DNA of 64,000 bases from Pelagibius sp. (GCA_028280305.1 JANQMC010000024.1:124001-188000), one strand, 5' to 3'. Positions 19,700-28,658 are shown, numbered from the stretch's first letter. Made by a program: numbers and translations. Notes: generated by a model from the sequence alone, not told the origin.

Positions 19700-19792
19700 T
19701 GGCGGACAGGGAGGGATTCGAACCCTCGATGCAGCTCATCACCACATACTCCCTTAGCAGGGGAGCGCCTTCAGCCACTCGGCCACCTGTCC
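19700..19792 (-). tRNA. tRNA-Ser (anticodon GCU)
   Basis: 93 nt including an encoded CCA. The acceptor stem GGACAGG pairs with CCTGTCC, with discriminator G. The D arm reads GGCCGAGTGGCTGAAGGC. The anticodon stem-loop is CTCCCCTGCTAAGGGAG with anticodon GCT. A long variable arm and the T arm GAGGGTTCGAATCCCTC follow. The long variable arm confirms the class II serine type, reading AGC and AGU codons. Confidence 0.95.
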
Positions 19793-19934
19793 TCGCCGGG
19801 AAAAGCGCAGTTTTCCTAACGTCTTATGGCGGGGTCGCGCAAGCGCAAAGTGCAGCCCTATGCAGAAAAATGCGGAACAAAGCAGGATTTGTGGCACAGA
19901 GCTGACACAGTTTTGTTCATGACCCGTTTCCGTT

Positions 19935-20684
19935 TCAAGGCGCCCTGCCACCATCTTTGAGCCGCCTCAGGAACTCCCCGGACGCAGCCCGGCGATAGGT
20001 TTCGAACTCTAGATCAAAGTCGATCTCAATACGTTTGCGGAGCTCGTCCGTGATCTCGATCTCTTCGTCTCGAGCAACATTACTCTTCAGCCGCGGCAGC
20101 CAGCCGTCAAAGGGAATGGAAAGTGTCTCGCAGACCTTTCCGAGATCATCGGCAAGACGTGCATGATCAATCACCACATCTACAACCAGCTCAGAGCCAT
20201 CCATGTATATGCCCGCGTTTCGATCAGCCTTTGGAATGCTGCTGTCTAGAAACTCTTCGAAGCTGCCCTTCCACCGGCCATCGCTCTTGCGCCAGAAGTA
20301 GAGCGACAACAACTGCTGGACCGGGTCACGTTCAGTCGTGAACTTGAAGTAAGCGTTCCAGATCCGCTCGCCGATAACCTCTCGGGCAAGCGCAGCAGTA
20401 GTATGGTTGGCAAGGCGACGATAGACCTGCAACTTGCCTGCTGTCTGTTTGAAGTGAGCTTCCCACGATGCCCTATCGTCGTTCTCAGGCGGCGACAGTC
20501 TTGTTAGCGCAAAGTTCCGAGCCACCCCACCCCCGGCAGCCAATCTGTTGGCCTCGTCCTCCGCGGTCACGGGTGTAACGATATCCAAGCCGTCACAGTA
20601 GCGGCTGAGAGAGATCTCGACGCTGGTGCCTGCGGTCTTTCGGGTTTTGAGGAAAATGAAGCGGTGGCTATGAGAAATGATCAC
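19935..20684 (-). CDS. Sulfotransferase-family protein
   Basis: A 249-residue protein whose N terminus FIFLKTRKTAGTSVEISLSR matches the PAPS 5'-phosphosulfate-binding loop of family-2 sulfotransferases. FKFTTERDPVQQLLSLYFW matches the 3'-phosphate-binding segment (RDP). It may sulfate a surface polysaccharide or be a relative with another role. No glycan genes lie beside it. It is alone between tRNA-Ser and a decayed region, which suggests an accessory gene. Confidence 0.75.
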   Translation of the reverse strand: MIISHSHRFIFLKTRKTAGTSVEISLSRYCDGLDIVTPVTAEDEANRLAAGGGVARNFALTRLSPPENDDRASWEAHFKQTAGKLQVYRRLANHTTAALAREVIGERIWNAYFKFTTERDPVQQLLSLYFWRKSDGRWKGSFEEFLDSSIPKADRNAGIYMDGSELVVDVVIDHARLADDLGKVCETLSIPFDGWLPRLKSNVARDEEIEITDELRKRIEIDFDLEFETYRRAASGEFLRRLKDGGRAP

Positions 20685-20770
20685 GCTCTTACGTCTGCCG
20701 TCTATCGTTTGAGATCATCCGCCACCCCGCCAATCAATAAACTTGCGGACATCAACCTACGCGATATCTA

Positions 20771-21190
20771 ATGGAATTGCGAGCCAAACGGAAATCAAGC
20801 GAAGAGATGTTATTCCTTGACCACCCCCAAGACAGCCCAAATCTCGGTGACTCTCCACGGCAGGGAATATCCGTTCCTATACTATGCTACCAACCTGCTC
20901 TTCATGCCCTCATAGCCGTTGGCCGCAAAATTTGCCTCATGGGCTTGGATACTGCCGAGACGCGCGCCTGCTGCCCCAAGGTGGCCCGCCTTGCCCAGAT
21001 CGCAACGAAATACCTCACCGAGCTTGCGAGCCGACCTGACGTGTTGTTCTGCCCGGATGGAGAAGATCGCTATGACCGGACCAAGGCCCGAAAGACGGTG
21101 GACGGAGCCGACGTGGCGGAAATGGTGATTGCGGAGAGGCCGGCGTGCGAATATCGAGGTGGCCGGCGCCGGGGGTGGTGCGGAGAGTGA
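20771..21190 (+). pseudogene. Degraded SNase-like (thermonuclease-family) gene
   Basis: A 139-codon frame whose second half follows the staphylococcal-nuclease pattern: KICLMGLDTAETRACCPKV, then EDRYDRTKARKTVDGADVAE, ending RRRGWCGE. The expected DGDT motif upstream is degraded (HALIAVGRK), and the arginine before the LMG block is Cys (KICLMG where KIRLMG is usual). Two catalytic positions are therefore lost. The first 45 residues show no family resemblance. Either this is a decaying gene or a non-catalytic relative. Its stop overlaps the next small gene by 4 bp (GTGA). Confidence 0.55.
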
Positions 21191-21390
21191 CGGCTGAGAT
21201 CGACATCTACCGATCTGCCGGCGCCATGATCGCCCAACACGGCGAGGAAGCCCTTCTTGAAGCTGGAATGAGGGCTGACACCCTCTTGGAGAAAGGCGAC
21301 TTAGTGGGCTATCGGGCCTGGCTACGGATCCTTACTGCGATTCGAGAGCTTCAAAAGGCTACCCCCGCGGAAAGTGATGCGCTTCACTAG
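21187..21390 (+). CDS. Small conserved-looking protein downstream of SNase-like gene
   Basis: A 67-residue protein with GTG start overlapping the SNase-like stop (GTGA). It reads VTAEIDIYRSAGAMIAQHGE, then AGMRADTLLEKGDLVGYRAW and a helical end. It resembles small all-helical alphaproteobacterial proteins found as isolated genes. No function is known to me. The overlap with the upstream gene suggests coupled translation. Confidence 0.55.
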   Translation: MTAEIDIYRSAGAMIAQHGEEALLEAGMRADTLLEKGDLVGYRAWLRILTAIRELQKATPAESDALH

Positions 21391-21885
21391 CGCGCGTGTG
21401 CGACCGCACTGCCAACACGATCACCAGGCGCGAGCTTGTCGAGTTTTGCCGGACCCACGAAGACACCCTGCCGGCGCTCATTCTCTGGGCCGATTCAGTG
21501 TCGCTCACTGCCGGAGGTGCCAGTTCGCCGTCTTGGGCAGGCCAGCGGTGCAGTTGTCCAGACCTTTCAGCTTCTAGGCATCGGAAGTATGCATGCCACC
21601 GTGCGTGAAATACCAATTCTAGAACATCACATAATTAATGCCGCGCTTTCGGCAAAGGGGACATGATCAGCCGGAGCAGACAAAGCCCTGGAAGTGCACC
21701 ACAGGTTCAAATCGGGGGCACGCAACCAACTTCGTGCACTTTTCTCTGCCTTAGGGCTTCATGCGGCCCAACGCTCCGCATAGCCAGTTACAAAGGCACG
21801 CAATCGTCGTCAGCAGCAAGGCCTCTTTCAAGCAGTGACGTGAAGCGCCAAGCCGTTCCATGGCCGGACTAAGGTGATGTTTCCG
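21391..21885. other. Intergenic/degenerate stretch, no gene supported
   Basis: About 495 bp. Short open frames occur, for example one containing TITRRELVEFCRTHEDTLPA from 21396. None has family resemblance, a convincing start or a coherent partner. It may be the remains of a deleted accessory gene. Confidence 0.5.
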
Positions 21886-23571
21886 TCACTGCGCTCCCAA
21901 CAGCGGCCATTCTGCGCGGTGTTTTCGGCCGTCCCAGCCCTCGATCTCAATCCAGAGGCGGGTGCCCTCCAGCACCGGGGGCAGGTGCAGGTGGCCGTGG
22001 GCAATGCCCTCCGCCCCCTCGACGTCCGCGCGGCCGACCTCCTCGCCGGCGGCGTCCGACAGCCCGACCCGGATGAAACGCGCGTCACGGAAACGCCCCC
22101 CGGCGATCTCGGGGAAAACGTTGGTCTTCGCCCCGGGACGGATGGCCGGCAGGTCGGCCTCGAAGAACCCGGCGAGAGCGACCGGGGTAACTTCGAACGG
22201 ACCAACGATCTGGGTCGCAAAGCGTGTGCCCTTGTCGCCGAAGCCCTCGGCGCCCAGCGTCAGCACCAGCACAGCGCCGGAGAGGATGCCCGCAAGCCCC
22301 AAGACGTTGACGTACTTCAGCGCCCCCATGGGCCCGCCCCAGGGCTTGACCCAGTGCCAGAGGCGCTTGAGGCCGGCCGCCAGCCGGCTGCCGACCAGCA
22401 GCTCCGACGCGGCCCGCCTTGTGCGCTTCAGGTAGATGATCAGGCCGGAGACGGCCAGGAAGCTCGCCACCGCCCCGCCCAGGAACCAGACCAGCTTGAC
22501 GGTGAGATCGGCCGCGCCACGCTTGGCCCAGGAGCCGTAGTGCAGCGGGTGCATGGCGGCATCGATGCGCTGCATGGCGGTCCAATCCTCCGACAGGCGC
22601 ACGCCCATGATCTCGGCGGTATAGGGGTTCACGTAGACCGTGTTGGCACCCCCGTTGACCAGTAACTCGCCGCGGTCGCCACGAACGGTGAAAGGTTGGG
22701 CAGCGTTGGCCGGCGGGATCAGCAGGGTCACCGTCATGTCGGAATAGGCGGCCTGGACCGCGGCGACGATCTCCGCGCCGGAGCGCGGGATCGGCGTTTC
22801 GGGGCCGAGGGCATCCAACTCGGCAGTGGAGAGGGTCGGCGGGTCCGGCCAATCCTCGACGATCTCCGGGGCGCCGCCGGGCTCGACCAGAGGGTTCTGA
22901 TAGAACCACCAAGCCCCGGTGAAGCCGATGATCAGAAGGAACCAGACCGACCAGAGGGCGGTCAGGCGGTGCAGGTCGCCCAACCAAGTGCGGGCACCGC
23001 GGTGGAAGCGCGGGCGACGCAGGAAGCCGCGCCAGAACTTCTTGTAGGTAATCAGCCCGGTGACGATGGAGATCAGCATGAGGACGCCGAAGGCGTTCAC
23101 GACGTAGCGGCCGATGGCGGGCAGGAAGAGGTTTGTGTGCAGAGTGTTGATGAAGCGCCCGACGGTGAAGACAGCGGTATCGCCGGTGACCGCGCCGCTG
23201 TAGGGATTGACCCAGACCATGCGGAAGCCGCCCTCCGGTACCGCGACAAGGGCCGAGCCGGCGCTGCGCTCGCGCAGGGCGGCGGTTTGGAGGCTGTTGA
23301 CGCCAACCTGCGGATAGGCGGTGCGCACTCTGTCATACAGCAGGCCGGGATTGATTCGCTCGTCGCCTGCCGTGACGCGCACCTCCGGATAGATCAGCCA
23401 GTCGATCTCGGCGAAGAGCACGGTGATCGTGCCCGACACCATGACCACCGCCAGCAGGACCGTCAGCCACAGCCCCGTCGCCGAATGCACTAGAAAAGCG
23501 ATGCCGGAAGCCGTTCGCTTGCGCCTCAATTCAGCCGAGGCCGCCGAACGTCCATTGATCTCAACGGTCAT
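21886..23571 (-). CDS. PepSY-associated TM-helix protein (putative ferric-siderophore reductase)
   Basis: A 561-residue inner-membrane protein of the PepSY_TM family. Membrane segments include SATGLWLTVLLAVVMVSGTI, YVVNAFGVLMLISIVTGLIT, LTALWSVWFLLIIGFTGAWW, LTVKLVWFLGGAVASFLAVSG and a last one near ILSGAVLVLTLG. Paired histidines in the membrane regions (NTLHTNLFL, GDLHRLTALW, MHPLHYGSWA) fit haem binding. Members next to TonB receptors are thought to reduce siderophore-bound iron. The ATG at 23571 is favoured; an upstream start at 23607 is possible. It is the last gene of the fecI-fecR-receptor series. Confidence 0.82.
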   Translation of the reverse strand: MTVEINGRSAASAELRRKRTASGIAFLVHSATGLWLTVLLAVVMVSGTITVLFAEIDWLIYPEVRVTAGDERINPGLLYDRVRTAYPQVGVNSLQTAALRERSAGSALVAVPEGGFRMVWVNPYSGAVTGDTAVFTVGRFINTLHTNLFLPAIGRYVVNAFGVLMLISIVTGLITYKKFWRGFLRRPRFHRGARTWLGDLHRLTALWSVWFLLIIGFTGAWWFYQNPLVEPGGAPEIVEDWPDPPTLSTAELDALGPETPIPRSGAEIVAAVQAAYSDMTVTLLIPPANAAQPFTVRGDRGELLVNGGANTVYVNPYTAEIMGVRLSEDWTAMQRIDAAMHPLHYGSWAKRGAADLTVKLVWFLGGAVASFLAVSGLIIYLKRTRRAASELLVGSRLAAGLKRLWHWVKPWGGPMGALKYVNVLGLAGILSGAVLVLTLGAEGFGDKGTRFATQIVGPFEVTPVALAGFFEADLPAIRPGAKTNVFPEIAGGRFRDARFIRVGLSDAAGEEVGRADVEGAEGIAHGHLHLPPVLEGTRLWIEIEGWDGRKHRAEWPLLGAQ

Positions 23572-23737
23572 GCATCTCTCTTTCCAGAATGCTGAAGTTT
23601 GAACCAATCATTTCAGCCCAGTCGTGCTCTTTCGCGACAGGAGCCGGGATTTCCCAAACCGGATCAGTTTGCGTCAGATCAGTGTTTTCGACTGGGTTAA
23701 GACCTCCGCTCGCCATTCTTCCATCCAACAAAACCCG

Positions 23738-26140
23738 CTAAAATCTGACTTTGCCAACGATACCGAATACCAGCGGCTCACCGGGCTCCAGCCGCGTCGT
23801 GACGCCAGAGAAGCGTCGCACCGCATAGTCCCGATCAAACAAGTTGCGCGCAAAAGCGAAGACCTCGAAATGCTCCGCCTCATAGCCGATGCGCGCATTG
23901 ACGAGAAAGCGAGAGTCGATCTCCGTCGTATTTGCCGTGTCGTCAAAACTGTTGTCCGTGTAACTCCCGTCCGCCGAAATGAAGATACCGTTGTCAAACC
24001 AATAGGTCGCCCCGGCGGCGGCACTGAAACGCGGCGCGTAGTTGAACTCGTTTCCGCTGAAATCCTGTCCCAGGGCCACGAACTCCTGGAACTCGGTGCG
24101 GACAAACGCGCCGGATGCGAAGAGTTCCAGGTTTTCGGTCGCAAGCGCCGTCAGTTCAAACTCCCCACCGAAAAGGCGCGACTTACCGGCATTGGTCACT
24201 TCAACATCAAGGAAGAACGGCGGGCCGGCGGGAACGATCTGCAGGACCTGTTGGTCTTTCCAGCTCGTGTAAAAAAAGTTCGCATTCGCCGTCACGCGCT
24301 TGTTGAGCCACTGGGACCTTACAGATGCCTCATAGTTCCAAGTGAACTCAGGATCGAACGCATTTGGTTGCCCGGCGAAGTTTGAAACGACCCCGCCTGC
24401 ACGGTAACCGCGCTGTACCGTGAAGCCGACACTGAGATCACCGGTCACATCGTAGACGATACCGGCTTTTGGAAGAAATGCGTCAAATGTTGCCTCCGCA
24501 TCAAAAGCATCGGCGCGGGTCGACGTCTTTTCTCGATCATAGCGCAAACCGCCGATGAGCCTTAAGTCCGACAAGACGTCGACTTCAATCTCGCCAAACA
24601 CGGCAGCGTTCTCCGTCTCTGCTGTACTGACGAGAAGGGAAGTCAAACCAGGGCTTTCAGACCGGGTAAAGCTGGACTCTTCTATATCCGCATAGAACAG
24701 GCCAAACACACCCCTGACCGGATCCCGACCGTAGGATAGCTGGACCTCCTGCTGGAAGTTATCACCCTCTCGAGTCCGGAATATCGAACTCCCAGGGGTG
24801 CTGGAAAAATCACCGTCTTCTAGGCTCTCCTTATCCCCCTCAAAGTAATTCGTCTTAGAGGTAACAGTGAAGTCGTCGGTCAGATCGTAGCTCAGGTTCA
24901 ACGCCACGCTGTCAACTCTGCTGTCGCTGAAACCCGGGACATCGGCAGTTACGGTGCGTTGATCTGAAAACAGGGAACCATCGACATTCACCTCGCCGAG
25001 TTTAGAGTCGATATGGAAATACTTCAGCGTTGCCGTAAACTCTTCTGTGGGCTGAAATCGAACTGCTGCACGAAGGGTCGTGTTTTCCCGGTCGCCCGCA
25101 TCGTCGATCCCAAGTGTCGAGTTTTCGATGAAACCGTCTGTTCGCTCGTAATCACCGGAGAGACGCACCGCCAAAACGTCCTCAACAACAGGAACGTTAA
25201 CGGCGAGCGCCCCGCCTTGCGTGTTGAGATTTGCGAGCTCGCCACGCGCTTTGGCTTCGTATTCAAATGTCGGATCCTTGGATTGTATGTTTACTGAACC
25301 CGCCAGTGCGTTGCGGCCGGTCTGGGTCGATTGCGGCCCGCGCAAGATCTCGATCTGCTCCAGATCCCAGGTCGAATGGGGAATGCGGCTGTTTACGGCT
25401 GAAACGTTCGATAGCGACGCCCCATCGACGATCGTCGATACCGCTTGACCGTTCCCCCGACCCGCGGCGAAGCCGAAGGAGGGAATGCCGCGAATCGCGA
25501 TGTCGCTGTTCCCAGCCGCTGCGTTGACGCCCGGCGTGCGCTCGATCACGGTAAAGAGATCGGGGTCCGAGCGTTGCTCAAGCTCCTCACCCCGGACGAC
25601 GACGGCGCTGGTCTGCGTGTCTTGAAGCGTCCGCGTCAGCAGTTCCCCCTCTACAATAACCGGATCGAGCTGAATCGGCCCGTTCTCCGCAATAGCCCGA
25701 TTGCGCTCAAGAGCGACCACGTCGCTGCCGCTATAGCGATAAGTCAGGCCGCTGCCTTCGAGAAGACGGCGAAGAGCATCGTCGGCGCTCATGCGACCCG
25801 ACACGGCGGGCGCTGTCAGTCCCTGCGTTAACTCGCTGCCTGCGAAGAACTGCAGACCCGTCTGCCGGCTTAGCGCACGCAGCGCGTCGCTCAAGGGTTG
25901 CGAAGGAATGTCTATCGAGATCGCTTCGGCCTGCGCCAGTTGCGCGGCCGAGACGGCTAGTGATTTACTTGCCGCCTTCACCAGCGAACCGCTTGACCCA
26001 TCGTCGCTGTTAGCGGCGGCCGCATTTGCAGAGGCAACGATGCAGACGACGCCCGTAAACGCCAGCCTGCCCGTGAACACCAACCCGGCCGTGAACACCG
26101 GCTTGATGGACAGCCTTGCCCGATTCCCTGCATCCCGCAT
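23738..26140 (-). CDS. TonB-dependent siderophore receptor with STN signalling domain
   Basis: An 800-residue outer-membrane transporter. After a signal peptide comes the STN domain (ISIDIPSQPLSDALRALSRQ ... YRYSGSDVVALE), the mark of receptors that signal to a FecR-type anti-sigma factor. The plug follows (VVVRGEELEQRSDPDLF, IEILRGPQSTQTGRNALAG), then a 22-strand-type barrel ending in a terminal phenylalanine (GIVGKVRF). The start at 26140 has GGGGGGAG 6 nt before it; a longer open frame upstream is not signal-like. A Fur-like box lies 36 bp upstream of the start codon. Confidence 0.92.
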   Translation of the reverse strand: MRDAGNRARLSIKPVFTAGLVFTGRLAFTGVVCIVASANAAAANSDDGSSGSLVKAASKSLAVSAAQLAQAEAISIDIPSQPLSDALRALSRQTGLQFFAGSELTQGLTAPAVSGRMSADDALRRLLEGSGLTYRYSGSDVVALERNRAIAENGPIQLDPVIVEGELLTRTLQDTQTSAVVVRGEELEQRSDPDLFTVIERTPGVNAAAGNSDIAIRGIPSFGFAAGRGNGQAVSTIVDGASLSNVSAVNSRIPHSTWDLEQIEILRGPQSTQTGRNALAGSVNIQSKDPTFEYEAKARGELANLNTQGGALAVNVPVVEDVLAVRLSGDYERTDGFIENSTLGIDDAGDRENTTLRAAVRFQPTEEFTATLKYFHIDSKLGEVNVDGSLFSDQRTVTADVPGFSDSRVDSVALNLSYDLTDDFTVTSKTNYFEGDKESLEDGDFSSTPGSSIFRTREGDNFQQEVQLSYGRDPVRGVFGLFYADIEESSFTRSESPGLTSLLVSTAETENAAVFGEIEVDVLSDLRLIGGLRYDREKTSTRADAFDAEATFDAFLPKAGIVYDVTGDLSVGFTVQRGYRAGGVVSNFAGQPNAFDPEFTWNYEASVRSQWLNKRVTANANFFYTSWKDQQVLQIVPAGPPFFLDVEVTNAGKSRLFGGEFELTALATENLELFASGAFVRTEFQEFVALGQDFSGNEFNYAPRFSAAAGATYWFDNGIFISADGSYTDNSFDDTANTTEIDSRFLVNARIGYEAEHFEVFAFARNLFDRDYAVRRFSGVTTRLEPGEPLVFGIVGKVRF

Positions 26141-26175
26141 AAACAACTCCCCCCTCACACCGACGGCATTCGTCA

Positions 26176-26194
26176 GCAATTGCGACCCATTCGC
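26176..26194. promoter_or_regulatory. Fur-like box upstream of STN-type receptor
   Basis: GCAATTGCGACCCATTCGC matches the box at 38414 at 16 of 19 positions. It sits 36 bp before the receptor start, where a repressor would act. Regulation is inferred from position and similarity. Confidence 0.45.
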
Positions 26195-26252
26195 AACATC
26201 CTCAAAAGACACGACGTGTGACGGGCGGAAAACCGTAACGATTAATGGACAG

Positions 26253-27119
26253 TCAGCGGAGAATGACCAGCATCGGCCAATTCGTGAGGAGTTGCAGGCC
26301 GCTCGATTCGGCGACAATCTGCAAAGACCGGTCGACATCTTCGAGGGAAAGAACACCGTCGAACCGTTTGGCCGCGGCCCTTTCGTTCAAGAGAATGACG
26401 CGTCCCGGCCGATAGCGATCAAGCGCCGCGATGACCTCGGCCAGCGGTGCGTTTTTGAAGTCGAGGACGCCCTCGCGCCAGGCCAGTGCCCGCTCGACAT
26501 CGATGGCCGAAGTCTCCAGCTGCGCGTCCGCGTCATCGACCGAGGCAGCCTCGCCCGGACCGATGAGGGCGCTCGCTCCGGCCCCTGTCCCAGCCGCCGG
26601 CAGCGTGACGCGAACCCGCCCCGATTGAACCAGAGCCGACCATCCTGTGCCATCGGCGGAGACCGCAAAGACCGTTCCCACCGGCCGGGCCTCCACTGCC
26701 TCGGTGACGACGACAAGGTCGCGCTCCGATCTGCCGGCGGTCTCGAAAACGGCGATGCCGGCATGCAGGCGGATGCGCCGCTCCGACTCGCTCTCCGACC
26801 AAGACATCGACGCGCCACTGTCCAGCTGCGCGACCGTTCCGTCCGGCAGCGTAATCCGCTCGATACTGCCGACGGATGCACTGTAATCGGCGGTCAGGCT
26901 GGGATCGTACAGGACCCAAAGCAGGGCGAGCGCTAGGGCACCCAGGGCACCGCCGCGCAGCGTATGGCGGCGACGGCGGGCGCGCCGCGCAATGGCCCGT
27001 GGATCAAAACCGGGCGGGAAGGCCCGGCCACCCTTGAGCTGACGAAGCTCGGGCCCGAGCGGGTCTGACGGACGCTCGGTCTTGTGATCCGGGTTTCGTG
27101 CGGGGCGGTGGTCGGCCAT
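26253..27119 (-). CDS. FecR-like anti-sigma regulator
   Basis: A 288-residue single-pass membrane protein. A basic cytoplasmic region (RAIARRARRRRHTLRGG) leads to one membrane segment (ALGALALALLWVLYD). The periplasmic FecR domain includes YSASVGSIERITLPDGTVAQ and SGASMSWSES. The C terminus (VLDFKNAPLAEVIAALDRYR) resembles the secretin/STN-like domain that contacts the receptor. It should hold the FecI-type sigma factor until the receptor signals. The ATG at 27119 is chosen; a TTG at 27137 lies in frame upstream. Confidence 0.88.
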   Translation of the reverse strand: MADHRPARNPDHKTERPSDPLGPELRQLKGGRAFPPGFDPRAIARRARRRRHTLRGGALGALALALLWVLYDPSLTADYSASVGSIERITLPDGTVAQLDSGASMSWSESESERRIRLHAGIAVFETAGRSERDLVVVTEAVEARPVGTVFAVSADGTGWSALVQSGRVRVTLPAAGTGAGASALIGPGEAASVDDADAQLETSAIDVERALAWREGVLDFKNAPLAEVIAALDRYRPGRVILLNERAAAKRFDGVLSLEDVDRSLQIVAESSGLQLLTNWPMLVILR

Positions 27120-27125
27120 GGTCAA

Positions 27126-27140
27126 CCGTTGGTCCAACGG
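27126..27140. repeat. Perfect inverted repeat before fecR
   Basis: CCGTTGG-T-CCAACGG: two 7-bp arms around one base, ending 7 nt before the FecR start codon. It could be an operator or an RNA hairpin close to the start that limits translation. Confidence 0.6.
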
Positions 27141-27196
27141 TGGTGTTCTGTCAAAGGGTTATGACGTATGAGGGCACGAAAACCGTAGTCAATTTT

Positions 27197-27751
27197 TTAC
27201 CTGCGGATGCGGTCGTCAGCATCCAGCTGCCGTTTGCAGGTGCGCAGCGCCTTGGCCACACGCTTCTCGACGGTGCTTTTCGAAACTCCGAACATGGCGG
27301 CGACTTCGTCGTAGCTCAGTCCGTCGATGCGGAGCAGATAAATCATCGCCCGGGTTTCTTCCGGCAGTTTGGCGAGCGCCGCGTCCAGCCGGCGTAGACA
27401 ATCCCGGGCAATCGCGGTCTGCAGCGCATCCGGCGACGGATCACTGGCGGCCAGGCTATGGATGGTCTGCGGCGGGGTCTCCACCCTGCGGTAGCGGTCG
27501 CTGCGCGCCGCATCGATCGCCACGTTGGCCGCGGCGCGGAAAAGGTAGGCCCGCGGATCCTCGATACTCGCCGCAGCGCCGTTTTGGGACATTCTGATGA
27601 AGAGATCGTGCAGCAGGTCGCGCGGCTGATCGCGCGGACCCGCCTTGCGCCTAAGAAAGGCCAGCAGTTCGTTCTGGTTGGCCAGGAAGACGTCGAGCCA
27701 TATCGACCTGCGACCGCCCGGCGTCCTGGACCAGTCTCCGCTCCCCACCAC
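27197..27751 (-). CDS. FecI-like ECF sigma factor
   Basis: A 184-residue extracytoplasmic-function sigma factor. Region 2 includes LLHDLFIRMSQ and DPRAYLFRAAANVAIDAARS. Region 4 is LPEETRAMIYLLRIDGLSYD with the helix-turn-helix EVAAMFGVSKSTVEKRVAKA. The start is GTG, with two tandem GTG codons after a CAGGAG. Together with FecR and the STN-type receptor it forms a surface-signalling set that turns on the receptor when its siderophore is bound. Confidence 0.9.
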   Translation of the reverse strand: MVGSGDWSRTPGGRRSIWLDVFLANQNELLAFLRRKAGPRDQPRDLLHDLFIRMSQNGAAASIEDPRAYLFRAAANVAIDAARSDRYRRVETPPQTIHSLAASDPSPDALQTAIARDCLRRLDAALAKLPEETRAMIYLLRIDGLSYDEVAAMFGVSKSTVEKRVAKALRTCKRQLDADDRIRR

Positions 27752-27821
27752 CGGCTCCTGAATTTGATCTTGGTCGTTTGGATGTCTAAGCGCCGTAGGT
27801 TGGCGTTTCCAGGCCCAATTT

Positions 27822-27840
27822 GCAACTCGTTCTCATTCGC
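27822..27840. promoter_or_regulatory. Fur-like box upstream of fecI
   Basis: GCAACTCGTTCTCATTCGC (reverse complement GCGAATGAGAACGAGTTGC), 71 bp upstream of the sigma-factor start. The outer arms match the other boxes in this region. Iron repression of the sigma factor is the expected logic for FecI-type systems. Confidence 0.5.
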
Positions 27841-27996
27841 AGAAGGAATCCCGGCTGCAGCAAAGACAAGGATGGCACCGATCACAAAGGAAGATCCGGA
27901 ACAAAAAGCCGGCATTCATGGAAAGCAGCGGCGCCTTTTCTCGCCTCAAGGTCGCTATCTGGCGCTGCCCGGCTTGGCTGTTCCTCCCCTTGGCGG

Positions 27997-28203
27997 CAAT
28001 GCACAGTCCGCCAGGCTGTAACGGTTCAGGTCGGCAATAAAACGTGCCTCAGCCCTGGCAAGTATCCCTTTCAAGCGGCAGGTCGGCGTGATGACGCAGG
28101 CACCGCCATCCTCAGCGAAGCACTCCACAAGAACCGCGCCGCGCGCAAGCACCGCAACAATATCACCGAGGCGCAGGCTCTCGGTGGATCTTCCCAAAAC
28201 AAC
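27997..28203 (-). pseudogene. NsrR-like (Rrf2 family) regulator, C-terminal remnant
   Basis: In this frame the sequence reads GRSTESLRLGDIVAVLARGA, then a cysteine set C-x7-C-x5-C (VECFAEDGG, ACVITPTCRLKGIL), then ARFIADLNRYSLADC. This is the iron-sulfur half of an Rrf2 regulator, closest to NsrR. The DNA-binding half is missing. The segment is joined at about 28204 to the start of a membrane-protein gene in another frame. It is therefore a remnant left by a deletion. Confidence 0.7.
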
Positions 28204-28204
28204 C

Positions 28205-28352
28205 CCACCGCTGCCTGTGCATCGACCTGGTCCGCAGCCGGAACCGAGCGCATGATGCCAGGCAGCAGTACGAGCGTCACAAGCGAAACACCGCCGATCC
28301 AATGCACGATGGCGATGACATGCAACGCACGGGCAATCGTGAGATCATTCAT
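28205..28352 (-). pseudogene. Membrane-protein gene, N-terminal remnant
   Basis: It begins MNDLTIARALHVIAIVHWIG and continues through one hydrophobic segment (GGVSLVTLVLLPGI). The frame then runs into the Rrf2-like remnant in another register. Full-length relatives, as I recall them, have several membrane segments and lie in nitric-oxide or redox clusters. Only the first helix is left. Confidence 0.6.
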
Positions 28353-28418
28353 GCTTCAACCGATTACCAGGATTGGACCCGTTCACACTCACCATCCGTA
28401 TTGAGGCCTTGCTTATTT

Positions 28419-28437
28419 GAAAATGATTATCATAACT
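28419..28437. promoter_or_regulatory. Classic-type Fur box upstream of bacterioferritin
   Basis: GAAAATGATTATCATAACT matches 15 of 19 positions of the enterobacterial consensus GATAATGATWATCATTATC. It lies 222 bp before bfr and 67 bp before the membrane-gene remnant on the other strand. It may have served the lost gene rather than bfr. Confidence 0.55.
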
Positions 28438-28658
28438 ACTATCAGTTTATTGAAATTACTCTACCGAAATCGGTATTTCATTGTATTCACGCCTAAAAAA
28501 GCCTAGTTATTCAAAATTGATCTCGTATATCAATATCAACGAAAACGACCCCCGGCGAAAGAGACATCCACCTGAACCGGCAAGAAGCGCAGCAGGATCC
28601 GATCGGGGCAATTGGAGGCCCGACCGACAATCAATCCAGGGCTTGAGGAGAGTAAAAC

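Noticed and set aside
19700-21900. tRNA-Ser as an island integration site
   Set aside because: The accessory patch lies on the 5' side of the tRNA gene, not at its 3' end, and I found no repeat of the tRNA 3' end.
22696-23493. 265-codon open frame on the + strand opposite the PepSY gene
   Set aside because: Antisense shadow; low-complexity composition and no signal or motif.
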